In this document: positions 33,110 to 44,054 of the stretch, one piece after another | Layout of the letters: each line of letters starts with the position of its first letter | Position numbering within the stretch: the first letter of the stretch is position 1 | From: Odobenus rosmarus divergens | Lineage: Eukaryota; Chordata; Mammalia; Carnivora; Odobenidae | Direction: 5' to 3' | Length of the DNA: 64,000 nt | NCBI RefSeq assembly: GCF_000321225.1 | Contig: NW_004450266.1 | Span: 7,728,145 to 7,792,144 of the forward strand | Notes under the pieces: model-generated | The model's input: the letters and a program-made list of their open reading frames with translations, nothing else | What the model was told of the DNA's origin: nothing | Database searches by the model: none | Made by a program: the position numbers and the translations under genes

Positions 33110-34195
33110 GTGTTCCTTCTCTATTACCAAATATGCCATTCATATTTATAAGCTTAGATAAATATACATTCCTAGAATATAGAATTCCCTCCCCACTCAT
33201 CATTCATTAATTGAGAAGGCCAGCTGTAGAGGAAAGAACATTTGTATCTGGGGATGAGGTCCATTTCTGTATTTGTCTCTTCTTTAGGGATTGTGGCCCC
33301 ACAATTCCCTGGACTTATGTAGACGCTGAGAAACATGCAAAGCTCTGTTAGATCAGTTTCATTTGCTCTAAGACCCAATACTGCCAAGAGAGCAAGGGCT
33401 GTGTCATGCAAGCCAGCATGGCCTCAGGTACATGACACTTGTCCCACACGTAATCATATGTGTGTGCACATGCTTTCCCAGCATTGCACTAGGTCCATCA
33501 CTGGGAGGCCGGAGTCTGGGTATGGCCATCAAAGTCTCTGTTGCCCTTCTCATCTATAGGTCAGTGTCATCATTTAGAGGCCCCTTTTTGAACTCTGTGG
33601 CTGAATTTATGGACATTTATTGCTGTTGCTATCATTGGCTCACCTTCTATCACTTCCTAATTAGTCCATAAGCTTCTTACTCTAGAATTAGACTATTGTT
33701 TCTCCCACAAATTTCTCCTTTTTTTCCCTTACAAGAAACCCTATCAAAAGCCTTAAACAAGGTATAGGTGATATGGATCTTGGGGGATAAAAGGCAAAGT
33801 TGGAGAGTCAGGTATGACCAAATTAGGTGGGTGCAGAGGCCCAAAAATGGGATTTTGTTTATGATTAAGGATCATACTCTAAGATCATCTGCTGGCTTTT
33901 AAGATATTCCATTTCCTCTAATTGCAGAAAACAAGCTGCCATGTCAGACTAGGATAAATATTATTTTTGTCTTGTTTTATCCACACTTGTACTATATGTT
34001 ATTTTAAAAAATGTAACATTATTGTATTGCTATTCAAATGTTTGCTTCCACCTCATCTCGGCAGGAACAGAGTTCATATGTTAATATGTGAGTTGGTTCT
34101 TCCATGGAAAAATACAATATATAGCAGTTGTTTTACTAATAAGATTTGAGAAGTGGTAGGCTTTCTTCTATTTCTTATCTTTCATGGTGAGATCC
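33110..34195. other. Non-coding stretch, no recognised feature
   Basis: Short frames (60-79 codons) on both strands, no motif recognised. No clear repeat. Confidence 0.4.
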
Positions 34196-34217
34196 ACTGA
34201 CATGTACCTTTTATTTA

Positions 34218-34416
34218 TTTATTTATTTATTAATATTTTATTTATTTGACAGAGAAAGAGACACAGCAAGAGAGGGAACACAAGCAGGGGGAGTGGGAGA
34301 GGGAGAAGCAGACTCCCCACTGAGCAGGGGGCCCGATGCGGGGCTCGATCCCAGGACTCCGGGATCATGAGCTGAGCCGAAGGCAGATGCTTAACGACTG
34401 AGCTACTCAGGCGCCC
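34218..34416 (-). mobile_element. CAN-SINE, minus strand
   Basis: Reversed main-subfamily copy; the tail side is an enlarged (TTTA)n stretch (34208-34232). Target-site duplication of about 20 bp with some differences starts at 34198 and at 34417. Confidence 0.93.
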
Positions 34417-34439
34417 TGACTTGTATGTTTTATTTAGTG

Positions 34440-35320
34440 TTGTGTGTAAGCACGAGAAACTACAGTGTATGACATCAGAGAAGACAGCAGAGATTTGGAA
34501 AGAGATTGCACTGGCCAGTGGCCCATAGACGGGCTCTTGAATGCCTTTGCTTTTCTTCTAACTTTTGCTCAGTACCACAGGATAGATCCTAGTCCAACTG
34601 TTAGACATATTCTCTACTCTTTAGGTGATATGGCGTGGGATGAATTTTTTCACAATGAATCTGCCAAAATGTAAAGTAACAATACCACCTACTCTTCCTT
34701 GAACACATGGGAATATATTGCTCTTTTACTAAAACGATGCTTTTTATAATGGGTCTATTCTGGGCGCCATGTGGAGATGAATTCCCAGCTTTTACTCGGC
34801 CATGTGTTGGCCTCAGTAAGCACTTTCTCTTCGGTGGCCAGGAACCCAGCTTCCAGAGTGCAGTCAGAAATGGAAAACCAGACCAGTTGTCTTCCAGGTA
34901 GTGACATGTAGACCTATATTCTGATGTCAGGGATCATACTGTTTTTATTTTTATTTTTTTTCCCTTTCCCTCTGTAGATGAATTTTATAGTTTTTACAGA
35001 TCTAGTACCTGGCGTGGAAAACAACCCAGGGCCACCCACTCATTGCTGAGTCTCAGATATTTTTCTATAGTTTCATCTAAACTTCAGAAAGGAAGATGTA
35101 GGGGTGATGGGGGCTAAGATCAGGACTGTCTGAACTTCAGAGAATTGGGAAACCTGGGGTCGGCTCTTGCAACTGCAACCCGAGCTGGTTTCACAAAGAA
35201 AGGAAGTAAAGAGAGGGGAGACTGGTCACAAGCATCAGGAGTCACTATGTTACCTCCTTCTTCTTTGTAAAAATTCTCTCCTGAACAATTTGCCTCATCA
35301 TGTCCCTTTTCAGGCTAAGA
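34440..35320. other. Non-coding stretch, no recognised feature
   Basis: Plus-strand frames of 69, 64 and 69 codons occur in series, without convincing splice pairs. No repeat recognised. Confidence 0.35.
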
Positions 35321-35321
35321 A

Positions 35322-35420
35322 CCAAGAGAGAGATAGCGAGACCGAGATCAGGGAGAAAGAAGGCGGAGGGGGATAGGAAGGAGGAGGAGAGAAGGAGGGG
35401 AGTAGAAGGAAGAAGGCAGT
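35322..35420 (+). repeat. Purine-rich (GGA/GAA)n tract
   Basis: About 100 bp almost entirely of A and G. May form triplex DNA. Confidence 0.75.
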
Positions 35421-35584
35421 GGGCTGGAATATCCCCTGGGGATTACTGCAGGGAATATGCATAGAGGTAAATCTTCGAAACTTTTTGCTTACTTGACATG
35501 ATCATGAGCTGTCTGCCATTAATGACCAACAGGAGAGGAAAAGGTAGCAATGCTTAGGGAACCCGAGAAAGGGAAAAACAGGTA

Positions 35585-35800
35585 TCTATAGGGTTTATTA
35601 TGTAACAGACCCGAAGCTGGACACTTTATATAAATTAGTCTTTAATCCTCATCACAACACTGTAAAATAGTTATCATCCTGATGAATTGAGGAAAATAAA
35701 GTGCAGGGATCCAAAGTAATTTTCCCACAGTCTCACAATTAACAAATGATATAGCCAGTGTTTAAGCTCCTATCTGTCCAAAGGAAAATGCTAAAATATT
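35585..35800 (-). repeat. MIR, reverse
   Basis: 'ctttatataaattagtctttaatcctcatcacaacactg', 'gatgaattgaggaaaataaag' and 'tctcacaattaacaaatgatatagccag' in reversed MIR order. Confidence 0.7.
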
Positions 35801-35856
35801 TCCAAGCTCTACAGTCATTATCTGGTACTGCATTTAAAAATAAATGAAGTGATTTA

Positions 35857-36049
35857 GGGGCATCTGGGTGGCCCAGTTGGTTAAGCAGCTGCCTTCGGCT
35901 TGGGTCATGATCCCAGGGTAGGCTCTCTGCTCAGCAGGGAGCCTGCTTCTCCCTCTCCCTCTCCCCACCCCGCCCCACTCATGCTCTCTCCCTCTCACTC
36001 TCTCTCTTAAATAAATAAATAAAATCTTTAAAAAATAAATAAAAATAAA
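35857..36049 (+). mobile_element. CAN-SINE with internal deletion
   Basis: The head is intact, but 'gatcccagggt' joins directly to 'aggctctctgctc'. About 22 bp covering the tRNA B-box-like segment are lost, which should disable internal pol III transcription. Target-site duplication of 14 bp or more ('aagtgattta' shared) ends at 35856 and 36063. Confidence 0.92.
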
Positions 36050-36064
36050 AATAAAGTGATTTAA

Positions 36065-36725
36065 AAAAAACCTTTACGTTATCATTCTAATAATAACCTT
36101 TGTAAGATCTCTAAATCATGCACACCACTCAGAAAACTTGAGACTCAAACCCAGGAGCTCTGGCCCAATGTATGCCACTTTTGCAGAGGTGGGACTTGGT
36201 TAATTCAGATGGTAAGACCAGAATTGGATTACCAGTAGGGAAGGACACTTGGAAAACTTTTAGAAGAGTTGAGGTTATTGTGGCCTTCCTTCTCAATTAC
36301 TCTATAGGCTAAGTCACTTGGACCAAAATCAATACCTCATCCTCTCCTCCCTTTCATTTCTCCCTTTCTTCTCTCTTCTTCTCTTATCTCTTTTACTGTT
36401 GCATGTTCCAATAAACAGGAAGAGGCGGAACAGGTTAACTGGATTGTTTTATGCTAAGGAAATACATAAACAATCACCCAGGCTTTATCATATATAAACA
36501 CTCTATTCAAATAATTTAACTAATAGAGAAATACCATGATTTTATTAAAGTTTCATAGAAGTCCTGGAAGTTTTGTACACTTCCTTTTTTCCCTGTCCTT
36601 CCTCTTGCTCTTTACTGGCCATTAAAAGAAAGAGGATACTGGCCTGGCTGGTAATGTCTGAGGTATCCTGGTGATAAGTGGATGACAGGTGTCATACTCA
36701 AGTGACTCTCACATGTCCCCCTTCT
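36065..36725. other. Non-coding stretch
   Basis: Holds a pyrimidine-rich tract at 36343-36396. No gene or repeat family recognised. Confidence 0.35.
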
Positions 36726-36730
36726 TCTTT

Positions 36731-36927
36731 TTTTTTTTTTAAAGATTTTATTTATTTATTTGACAGACAGAGACACAGCGAGAGAGGGAACACAAGCAGG
36801 GACAGTGGGAGAAGGAGAAGCAGGCTTCCCACAGAGCAGGGAGCCGGATGTGGGGCTCAATCCCAGGACCCTGGGATCATGACCCAAGCTGAAGGCAGAC
36901 GCCTAACGACTGAGCCACCCAGGCGCC
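36731..36927 (-). mobile_element. CAN-SINE, minus strand
   Basis: Reversed main-subfamily copy with T-run at 36729-36740 and a head that merges with a run of nine or more C at 36926-36936. C-rich flanks blur the target-site duplication. Confidence 0.93.
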
Positions 36928-36939
36928 CCCCCCCCCTTA

Positions 36940-37235
36940 TTCTATATAAACAGATTTCCCATGCTGCCATACCTTCAGCCTGTAAAATGACTACCAAGGA
37001 AACTCTTGGTTTCCTGGCCACTTAAAAAGATCATTATGACTTGACTTTAATAAAACCAAAAATTAGGTAAACAACATGCTTACATTTTATTGAGTATCTG
37101 CTCAAAACCAGTGATGTGTTGGTGGGGCACAAGTCCAGGTCTAGCCATGTAAGTTTAGAGTGTTCCTGTGGTATATAATAACTATTCTACAAACAAGTGA
37201 CTCTAGGACTCAATTGGCGTCTTAGCTAAATTCAT
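36940..37235. other. Unique non-coding sequence
   Basis: Nothing recognised. Confidence 0.3.
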
Positions 37236-37250
37236 CTAAATGTTTCTCTT

Positions 37251-37407
37251 CATCTTTTATTTTCTTTAAAGGGAAGGAAATCTGAAATAATTCTTTCCTT
37301 CCTGCTTTCTTTCTTTTAAGTAATGTCTACACCTGACGTGGGGCTCAAACTCACCACCCTGAGATCAAGGGTCGCATGCTCTTCCAACTGAGTCAGTCAA
37401 GTGCCCC
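37251..37407 (-). mobile_element. Old carnivore tRNA-derived SINE, reverse
   Basis: 'taagtaatgtctacacctgacgtggggctcaaactcaccaccctgagatcaag' across 37318-37369 and 'caactgagtcagtcaagtgcccc' form a reversed tRNA-like SINE of a type different from the other copies. A 13-bp direct repeat with one difference (37238-37250 and 37408-37420) fits a target-site duplication enclosing a decayed T-rich tail. Confidence 0.75.
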
Positions 37408-37419
37408 AAGTGTTTCTCT

Positions 37420-37565
37420 TTTTAAAAACAGCTTTATTGAGGTATAATTGATATAAAAAGGACTGAATATCTTTAATGTACACAACTGGATGAGCCTGAA
37501 CATAAGCAAATTCCCATGACACCATTACCACCATCAAAGTAATGGACATCTCTAATACCCCCAGA
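37420..37565 (-). mobile_element. Old L1 3' UTR fragment, reverse
   Basis: 'acagctttattgaggtataattgatataaaaagg', 'ttaatgtacacaactggatgagc' and 'accattaccaccatcaaagtaatggacatc' are the common reversed L1M motif. Confidence 0.75.
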
Positions 37566-37569
37566 GTGT

Positions 37570-37980
37570 CCTTGTGTCCCTTCGTTTTGTTTGTTTTGTG
37601 TCAAGAAAACCCAACACGAGTCACATGTAAATGTTTCTTTATTGCAAAAATTTTCAGTTTGTAGGTTTTATTGCACTAATATACATATTGGTATATTATT
37701 TGACCACTTACCCTTTATATTTTTTATTTCACTTAATATTAATGGAATTTATGACTGGACTAGTGTTCTCTAGAGCACACTTTGAGAAAGGCTGCCTTCA
37801 GATTCCTAACCATCCATCTCTGTTCTGTGGAGATTTGTACCAACCATAAGTTGTAGGCATCATGCTGAGGAAAGGAAAGAACTTATTCAGCTATTTCGAG
37901 GAGATGTTATAAAATACAGTGGCAGAATAGTTTGCATGGTTGCAGATGTTTAATATTTTTGCAACCCTCCTGATTATTAT
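37570..37980. other. Non-coding stretch, possible DNA-transposon scrap
   Basis: 'gttctctagagcacactttgagaaaggctgcc' near 37766-37798 has the look of an old hAT-type end, but the match is too short to name. Confidence 0.25.
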
Positions 37981-37984
37981 TAGT

Positions 37985-38425
37985 GTGTTTTATCTTCACA
38001 ATTACCTGAGGAAGAAGTAAGGTATCTCTACTGCTTCTGCCACTAGTAACAATGATCATTTATTGAACATTTATTTTATGCCAGGTACTTAATTATTTTG
38101 CCTTTTTTTAAAGATTTTATTTATTTATTTGAGACAGAGAGAATGAGAGAGAGAGAGAGAGCACATGAGAGGGGGGAGGGTCAGAGGGAGAAGCAGACTC
38201 CCTGCCGAGCAGGGAGCCCGATGCGGGACTCGATTCTGGGACTCCAGGATCATGACCTGAGCCGAAGTCAGTCGCTTAAGCAACTGAGCCACCCAGGTGC
38301 CCTAATTATTTTGCTTTTAAGAATAAACTTCAATAACCCCTGTGATTTACTATGCTAATGAATAATACAGAGGCTCAGAAAAGTACAGTGATTTCTGCCC
38401 ACATCCTTGGTCCAGTAGAAGAGTT
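37985..38425 (-). repeat. MIR, reverse, split by SINE
   Basis: Left part 37985-38101 ('cattttatgccaggtactt' wording) and right part 38315-38425 ('acagaggctcagaaaag') are pieces of reversed MIR-type DNA on either side of the SINE. Confidence 0.55.
38102..38302 (-). mobile_element. CAN-SINE, minus strand
   Basis: Reversed copy nearly identical in subfamily to that at 23909. Target-site duplication of 12 bp at 38090-38101 and 38303-38314. Confidence 0.95.
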
Positions 38426-38689
38426 CACAGTTTCGAGGTTTGAGAAAGTCCCAGGACTTGTTCAAGGTCAAGGAATTATACTCAATTAACACAGAAGAGT
38501 TCTTCCCCTTGACTTAGCACACTTTATTATGTGATTTTCTTTCTTTACTCTCTATCCCCACTCCAATAAGGAGTCTAATGAAAGTACATTGATCCATATA
38601 ACAGACCAAGGATTGAATACAGTTAAGGGCTATAAAAAACAGAAAATAACTCCACAAGGATTCCAGTCCAAAATAATGTCCTAGAATAT

Positions 38690-38805
38690 GGTCGTCTAGG
38701 AGGTGGAAGATCCAGATTCTGGTCCTGGTTCTGCTGTGTAATATACAATACAACCTTAGTTTTCTTATCTATGCAATGGAGAGAATAACTCACTTGGATG
38801 CTAGT
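38690..38805 (+). repeat. MIR fragment
   Basis: 'tctggtcctggttctgctgtg', 'cttagttttcttatctatgcaatgga' match the MIR core. Confidence 0.55.
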
Positions 38806-39039
38806 AAACTTAGAAAAGGGCATATTTCTAACAAGGCATTATTAATTGAGTGGGATTTTGAGAGTTTGAGCTGCTGGAATTGTGTAGGCATGTTGATTTG
38901 GAGTGACTCAAATGTTTCTACAGACAAGAATTACACAAAAATTGCTTGCCTAGAGCTCCTGCCCACTGAGGAATGGTCCTATGTAAAAAATATGAGTCTG
39001 TATTATCCTAGCCCTGGGCAAGTTGGCCAAATGTTCTTA

Positions 39040-39270
39040 TTTTCTATTTTTATTTTTTAAAGATTTATTTGAGAGAGACAGAGAGAGCGAATGCACAAGT
39101 GGGTGTAGGGGCAGAGGGAGAAGGAGAGAGAGAATCTCCAGGAGACTGCCCAGTGAGCAGGGAGCCCGATGCAGGGCTCGACGTGGGGCTCGATCCCAAG
39201 ACCCCAGGATCTTGATCTGAGCTGAAATCAAGAGTGGGATGCTCAACCAACTGAGCCACCTAGGCACCTC
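39040..39270 (-). mobile_element. CAN-SINE, older, minus strand
   Basis: Reversed SINE of an older type ('atctgagctgaaatcaagagtgggatgctcaacc'), with a duplicated 'gggctcga' segment at 39174-39192. Target-site duplication of about 15 bp with two differences at 39024-39038 and 39271-39285. Confidence 0.9.
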
Positions 39271-39289
39271 TGGCCAAAAGTTTTTAGAA

Positions 39290-39985
39290 TTCTTGGTTTC
39301 TTCTTTTATAAATGGGGTTAAAAGTACCTGCAAATATTTTTTTAGAAACAAACTAAATTACATATATAAAGGGAAAAAATACATTTCTTGAATTCTTCCT
39401 AAGTCTACCATATTGTATATTTCTCTTTTCAAAACCATACTGCAAAATACACTTAGGAGACAAAATGTACTTTTTAAGATGGTAAAACAAAGGCTAATGA
39501 ACTCTAAATACCTGGATCAGTGAAGCTGGGAAGAGTTGTAGCTGACATTTAAGCTTAGGGTGCCTGATGTCAAAGTCCAAGCTTTGTCCTGTCCTCCTAC
39601 AACATTCAAATTCTTCCCCCTTCCCCTTCCCTTTGGTGTAACCTCTTTCCAATAGCCCTTTATCTGGCTGTGCTTCTGTATTTAGGAATATTCACCAGTG
39701 TGTCTATACACAGTCAAATCCTGTGTGTACATGACTCTCTAGAATGGATTATGGGAGCCCTAAAAACTAAATTATGTCAAGGTGTCTTATTGGGCACACA
39801 GGTGTTAAGACAGCCCCAACCAGCCTGTTGAGACATTCACAACTACCCTTTAATTTAATTTTAAATACCTGCAAGAGCCTGGGAATTACATAGGATATGT
39901 AAATAAAATTCCCATGAAAAACCACACTGCCTTCCATTGTAATGATTTCATTACTGATGATAATGGCAGTTGTATGTCTAGCACC
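39290..39985. other. Non-coding stretch, no recognised feature
   Basis: No repeat recognised. The portion 39840-39985 is AT-rich ('tttaatttaattttaaat'). Confidence 0.35.
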
Positions 39986-39987
39986 TC

Positions 39988-40521
39988 ATGGAAACATGTG
40001 GGTTTGGCTTGAGATGGGATGGAATCCAAAGTAGACCTAATACATGTAATTACTTTCCTTTTCCTTTCTCCTCCTATGTGAACCCAGACAAAATCATAAA
40101 TTTATGTCTGGAGTCAAAAGAATTGACCTTGTCACTCTTGCATTTAACTGTCTGTCCTTTTACCTATTTAGGTCTACTTGACATGTACAATTCATACTAT
40201 GGGCAAAATATTACAATAATCCCTAACGAAAGGTGTCAGTTTACTGGCTTATCAGAGGTATTCTCTGGAGCAGGCCTGGGTGCAGGATTCCATGTGGTGA
40301 GGGCTGTGAATCATTGGTTTCAATTTTCCAGCATGCATCTCCCCCTTGGTCCCATAGAACTCTGTTACAAGGCCACGGAAGGATGGGAACTTAAGCACGC
40401 CTTATTAAATAAACGGAATTGCAAACGGAGCGGATTAGGCTTTTCTGTTGGATTGTTTTGTCTGAATGCCGTACATTTAGAGGGGACGAGCAAAGCCTAC
40501 GTTCATTCTAACACATCATAG
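39988..40521 (+). other. Longest open reading frame (177 codons), unassigned
   Basis: Uninterrupted plus-strand frame over DNA with no recognised repeat. I recognise no family, signal peptide or catalytic motif. Within it, a fair splice acceptor (pyrimidine tract then AG at 40170-40171) and a weaker donor at 40258 would bound an in-frame 86-nt exon, containing an N-I-T glycosylation sequon. Frames of 160-170 codons also occur in this window by chance, so this may be noise. It could alternatively be a decayed retrocopy or a real exon; conservation data are needed to choose. Confidence 0.2.
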
Positions 40522-40724
40522 CTTCTTAGGCTGAGCAACATCAGCACGTCTCCCTCTCCTGCTTCTGCCCATGGCGCATCATAGTGGGGTGCTGAGGCTT
40601 ACATAAATGGTGATGACCTCACACTTGTTGCAGATCTTGTAGTCTGGAGTGTATATTAATAAGTTAGGCTGGGCTAGGGCTAAAGTAGATCTGAGCTATA
40701 GAATGTTGTAGACAAAGCACAGGC

Positions 40725-40880
40725 CTTGCATCTAGTAGCTGTGTGGAATTCGGCAAATCTCTCAAATCTTCTTGATATTAGTTTATATATTTATTTATCA
40801 AATGGGTATACTTTGTGTACCCTTTGAAGTATTTCTCAGCATTAAATAAGGAAATGCAGGTAAAAAGCCATACCTGGTAT
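40725..40880 (+). repeat. MIR fragment
   Basis: 'ctagtagctgtgtggaattcggcaaatctctc', 'tatcaaatgggtatac' and 'cattaaataaggaaatgc' follow MIR order. Confidence 0.65.
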
Positions 40881-40884
40881 CTTA

Positions 40885-41480
40885 TAGTGGTCCACTGCAC
40901 CATAATTCTCTTTCACTGGATAGAAGTATTGAAGAGTGCTCCTTTATCTCTATTTTTATTGTCCTTCCAATTTCTAAGTATCTATGATCTGACAAGTGCT
41001 GCCAACCTATGGGAAATCCAGTCTAGGGCTTCCTGCACATGCATTCTTTCAGCAAGGAGGCTGCCATACTTGTGCAAGACTGCAAGTAACCCAGGGGCTG
41101 TGTTTACAGGAAACTCAGAGTTTTGTTTGATGGGAACAAGCAGTAATGTGATCTTTCAGAGAAAAGCAGTATTAATACAGGGAGATCCTGATATAACATG
41201 ATGTGAAATTGCTAACATAATAAAGCTATATGACATTTCTGCCTCAGTGTGAGTTCTGTCTGAGAGCCGACCTGCAAAAAAAAAAGGATGCAGGTTAAGT
41301 GAATGAATAAGGCTTTCCCTCCATCTCACAGTGGTTCAGTACAAAAGATGGCAATGTTCTCCACGATTACAGGTGCCTTATCAAATCCTAGCTCTATCCC
41401 TGATGAGGCAACAGACTGTGCAAGACAGGGGGGAAATATTACCCATAAACTCAGGCTGTTGCATAGCACACACATGACAA
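40885..41480. other. Non-coding stretch, no recognised feature
   Basis: A 128-codon frame (40815-41201) begins inside the MIR and has no recognisable motif. A10 run at 41277-41286. Confidence 0.35.
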
Positions 41481-41484
41481 ATGG

Positions 41485-41735
41485 TGCAGTGTATTGGCTA
41501 AAAGTGCAGTTTCTGGGGCTGAAGTGTCAAGGTTCAAATCCAAGCTCTGCTGCTTAGAAGCCATGTGACTTTGGTCAAGTCTTTTAACTTCCCTCAGCCT
41601 CAGTTTCCTCACCTGTAAACTTGGAAAAGACAATAGCACCCGATATTTAGGGTTGCTCTGAAGTCCATACTAAAAATTGCTTTGAAAAGAGCTTGGCACA
41701 TTGCCAGTGTTTAATAAATATTAGCAATTATGTCC
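41485..41735 (+). repeat. MIR, nearly full length
   Basis: Among the best MIRs in the window: 'cagtgtattggctaaaagtgc', 'aggttcaaatccaagctctgctgc', 'catgtgactttggtcaagtc', 'cagtttcctcacctgtaa', 'agcttggcacattgcc' and 'taataaatattagc', all in order. Confidence 0.88.
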
Positions 41736-41889
41736 CAGACATATTTGACATTTGCTATTCTTAGACACAATAATAATAAAATTTGGCTTGCCAAACTGGG
41801 CATAATTATTTTGGCATTAGCCAAATATGCATAACAGATCAATGTATCAAAAATTTGAAGAAATGTTATTCCTATTACAGCACTTAATT

Positions 41890-42065
41890 GTGGTTAGTTT
41901 TTCTACACATGCTTCTTCATTACATGAGTGTGAATTCCTTGAAAACAGCATCCGTATCATTTTCTTCTGTATTCAGAGTGCCCGCCATCAGGTTGAGCAT
42001 AGCAGGTAGTCAATAAAATTTGGTTAAAAGGTAGTCAATAAAATTTGGTTAAAAGGTTGAGTAAA
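41890..42065 (+). repeat. L2 3' terminus with tandem duplication
   Basis: 'tgtgaattccttgaaaacagcatccg' and 'cagagtgcccgccatcaggttgagcatagcagg' are an L2 end. The last part is duplicated: two exact 25-bp copies at 42005-42029 and 42030-42054. Confidence 0.7.
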
Positions 42066-42296
42066 GAAATTGGCCAGGTAATCTAATGCATGAAGCAAAA
42101 TATGCCTGGAAGATTCTAACCATTTGCAATGTATTCAAACCCTCCCTCTTTCCTGATGTCTCCAAGTTTGTGTGGCTCTCAGAGCTGATTCATTCTGTGT
42201 TGGTGGCTAATGATACAAAGGGCTTTTATGAGAAGGAGCCTCCTCTTAAACCCAGACACTCCCTTTCTCATTGCATCTGCTAGTGTTTATGTAAGC

Positions 42297-42314
42297 AAAA
42301 AAAAAAAAAAAAAA
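42297..42314 (+). repeat. A18 mononucleotide run
   Basis: Eighteen A in a row, not attached to a recognisable SINE. Confidence 0.9.
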
Positions 42315-42315
42315 G

Positions 42316-43110
42316 CATGCATTATATTTTTATGAGCCTTGCGATTTATTCTGTTTTGCTGTCAGACCTTTGGGAATGCATTCTATAAACTTTATTGAGA
42401 CAAGATATCTAGAGACGTTTGCATATGTCTGAGCTCAGCACAATATTACTTTTTAATGCACTTTTGACTTTGTAGGCAGAGGATACAGGAAAAAAATGGA
42501 AAACAGCAGTAGTTGGGGCTGTTTTATTACCTGTGTTTTGCCTTCCTGGTTTGAAAACAAGCACCTCATTCAAATAAGATAAACTAATACGCATTAGTTT
42601 GGCATAGTTACAAATGGGATATTTCTGTTGTTGAGTCAGAGATAGAGCTTTACTTCATGACAACAGGTACAGGGCACAAGGTGGATAGCATTCTTGTCAG
42701 CGGAGGTCAGGCCCAGCTACCTGTTCTCTATATATTAGGAAAACAACCATTTAGCGTCTGGCAACAAGAAGGATGATTGCAAGTATAGAACTCACAGGCT
42801 CCGAGACAGAAGGAACTTAGTTCCGTCCTAGGGAAGAAATGGAGTCTCAGGTAGGTTTAGACATACCAGGTCACATGTTCAGTGTTGTGTCTTGATTACA
42901 CAACTTCAGAGAGGTAGTCATGTCTAAAATCCAAGAGTGAAACCCTGGGGACAGGGCTAGGAGAGTGAAACAGGACAGCAAGGGAGTCAGCTCTGGTCAA
43001 GCACAAAGAAAATGCACTACAATGATGACAAATTTGAGCAAACCCAGCACGAGAGCCAACACCTGTGCGTTAGTCTGGGGTCAAGTAAAATAGTCTGGGG
43101 TCGACACAGG
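42316..43110. other. Low-repeat stretch
   Basis: 42316-42500 is AT-rich with TTTAATG and TTTGCAT motifs. 42780-42930 may contain a poor reversed MIR3. No gene recognised. Confidence 0.3.
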
Positions 43111-43133
43111 TGTCAACAAGGAATTAAGGACTC

Positions 43134-43334
43134 GGGGGGGGGCGACTGGGTGGCTCAGTCGTTAAGCGTCTGCCTTCAGCTCAGGTCACGATCCCAGGGT
43201 CCCGGGATTGAGCCCCGCATCAGGCTCCCTGCTCGGCAGGAAGCCTGCTTCTCCCTTTCCGTCTTCCACTCCCCCTGCTTGTGCTCTCTCTCCCTCTGTC
43301 AAATAAATAAATAAAATCTTAAAAAAAAAAAAAA
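43134..43334 (+). mobile_element. CAN-SINE, plus strand
   Basis: Begins in a G8 run, main subfamily with the body variant 'ctttccgtcttccactccccc' shared with the copy at 47478. A16 tail. Imperfect target-site duplication: 'aaggaattaagg' at 43118 and 'aaggaactaagg' at 43335. Confidence 0.94.
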
Positions 43335-43339
43335 AAGGA

Positions 43340-43860
43340 ACTAAGGCCTGGGACACCGGGAGACAAGTAGGTGAGAAACGATTTGAGGCACAGGGCTTGC
43401 TGATGCCCAGGCTTGGCCTCAAACACTTGCGTCTCTACAAGGCAGCTCAACGCCAGCTAAGAGGAGGCAGCTCAGAGACAGATGCAACTAAAGCCCGGAT
43501 TCCAACACTTGGCCTGCTACCTCCGGCCCTTGGCCTCTCTCCTTAAACCAGAACACCCAGTATGATATGAGAAATTATTTTTATCTTTGTTGGACATTAT
43601 CCAAAGGTGTGTGGCTAAATGCAGTTTAACTGGACAAACTTGTCCAAACAAACTGATCCTTGGAAAAAGCATTTCAGAAAAGGTACAGCAAAATTTTCAC
43701 TTTGAGACTACCGATCACAGACAAATCCTGGGCCTCAAAGAATCAAATGATCGGTATTTTGGGCTCTGGTAGTTTTATGGCGAAATGAAGGGAACTGAGA
43801 AATTAAAATGACGGCCTTTTAGGAATTTCAAGTAAAAGAGAAAAAAATTCTTCAATACTA
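43340..43860. other. Low-repeat stretch
   Basis: No repeat family recognised. A 9-bp inverted repeat (43709-43717 and 43748-43756, centre TACCGATCA) could form a small hairpin. Confidence 0.3.
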
Positions 43861-43864
43861 ATTT

Positions 43865-44050
43865 TTATCTCTTCATGTAAGGAACTTTATAAAGTTTGCA
43901 AAGTACTTCCTTCTTTTTCACGACAGCCTTTGATAGCAACCATGGAGGTTAATTGACTGCCTCAATTACAAAGCTGGGAAGTCGCACAGCTAGGCTGTGA
44001 ACCCAGGAGCTCTGCACTCATTTGGAGGCCTTTTCTTCCCATTGCATGAC
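43865..44050 (-). repeat. MIR, reverse
   Basis: 'ggaactttataaagtttgcaaagtacttcc', 'cacagctaggctgtgaacccaggagctctgc' and 'cccattgcatgactcc' match a reversed MIR. Confidence 0.65.
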
Positions 44051-44054
44051 TCCC

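Noticed and set aside
40815..41201. 128-codon plus frame
   Set aside because: Starts within a MIR and has no motif; the length is within chance range for this window.
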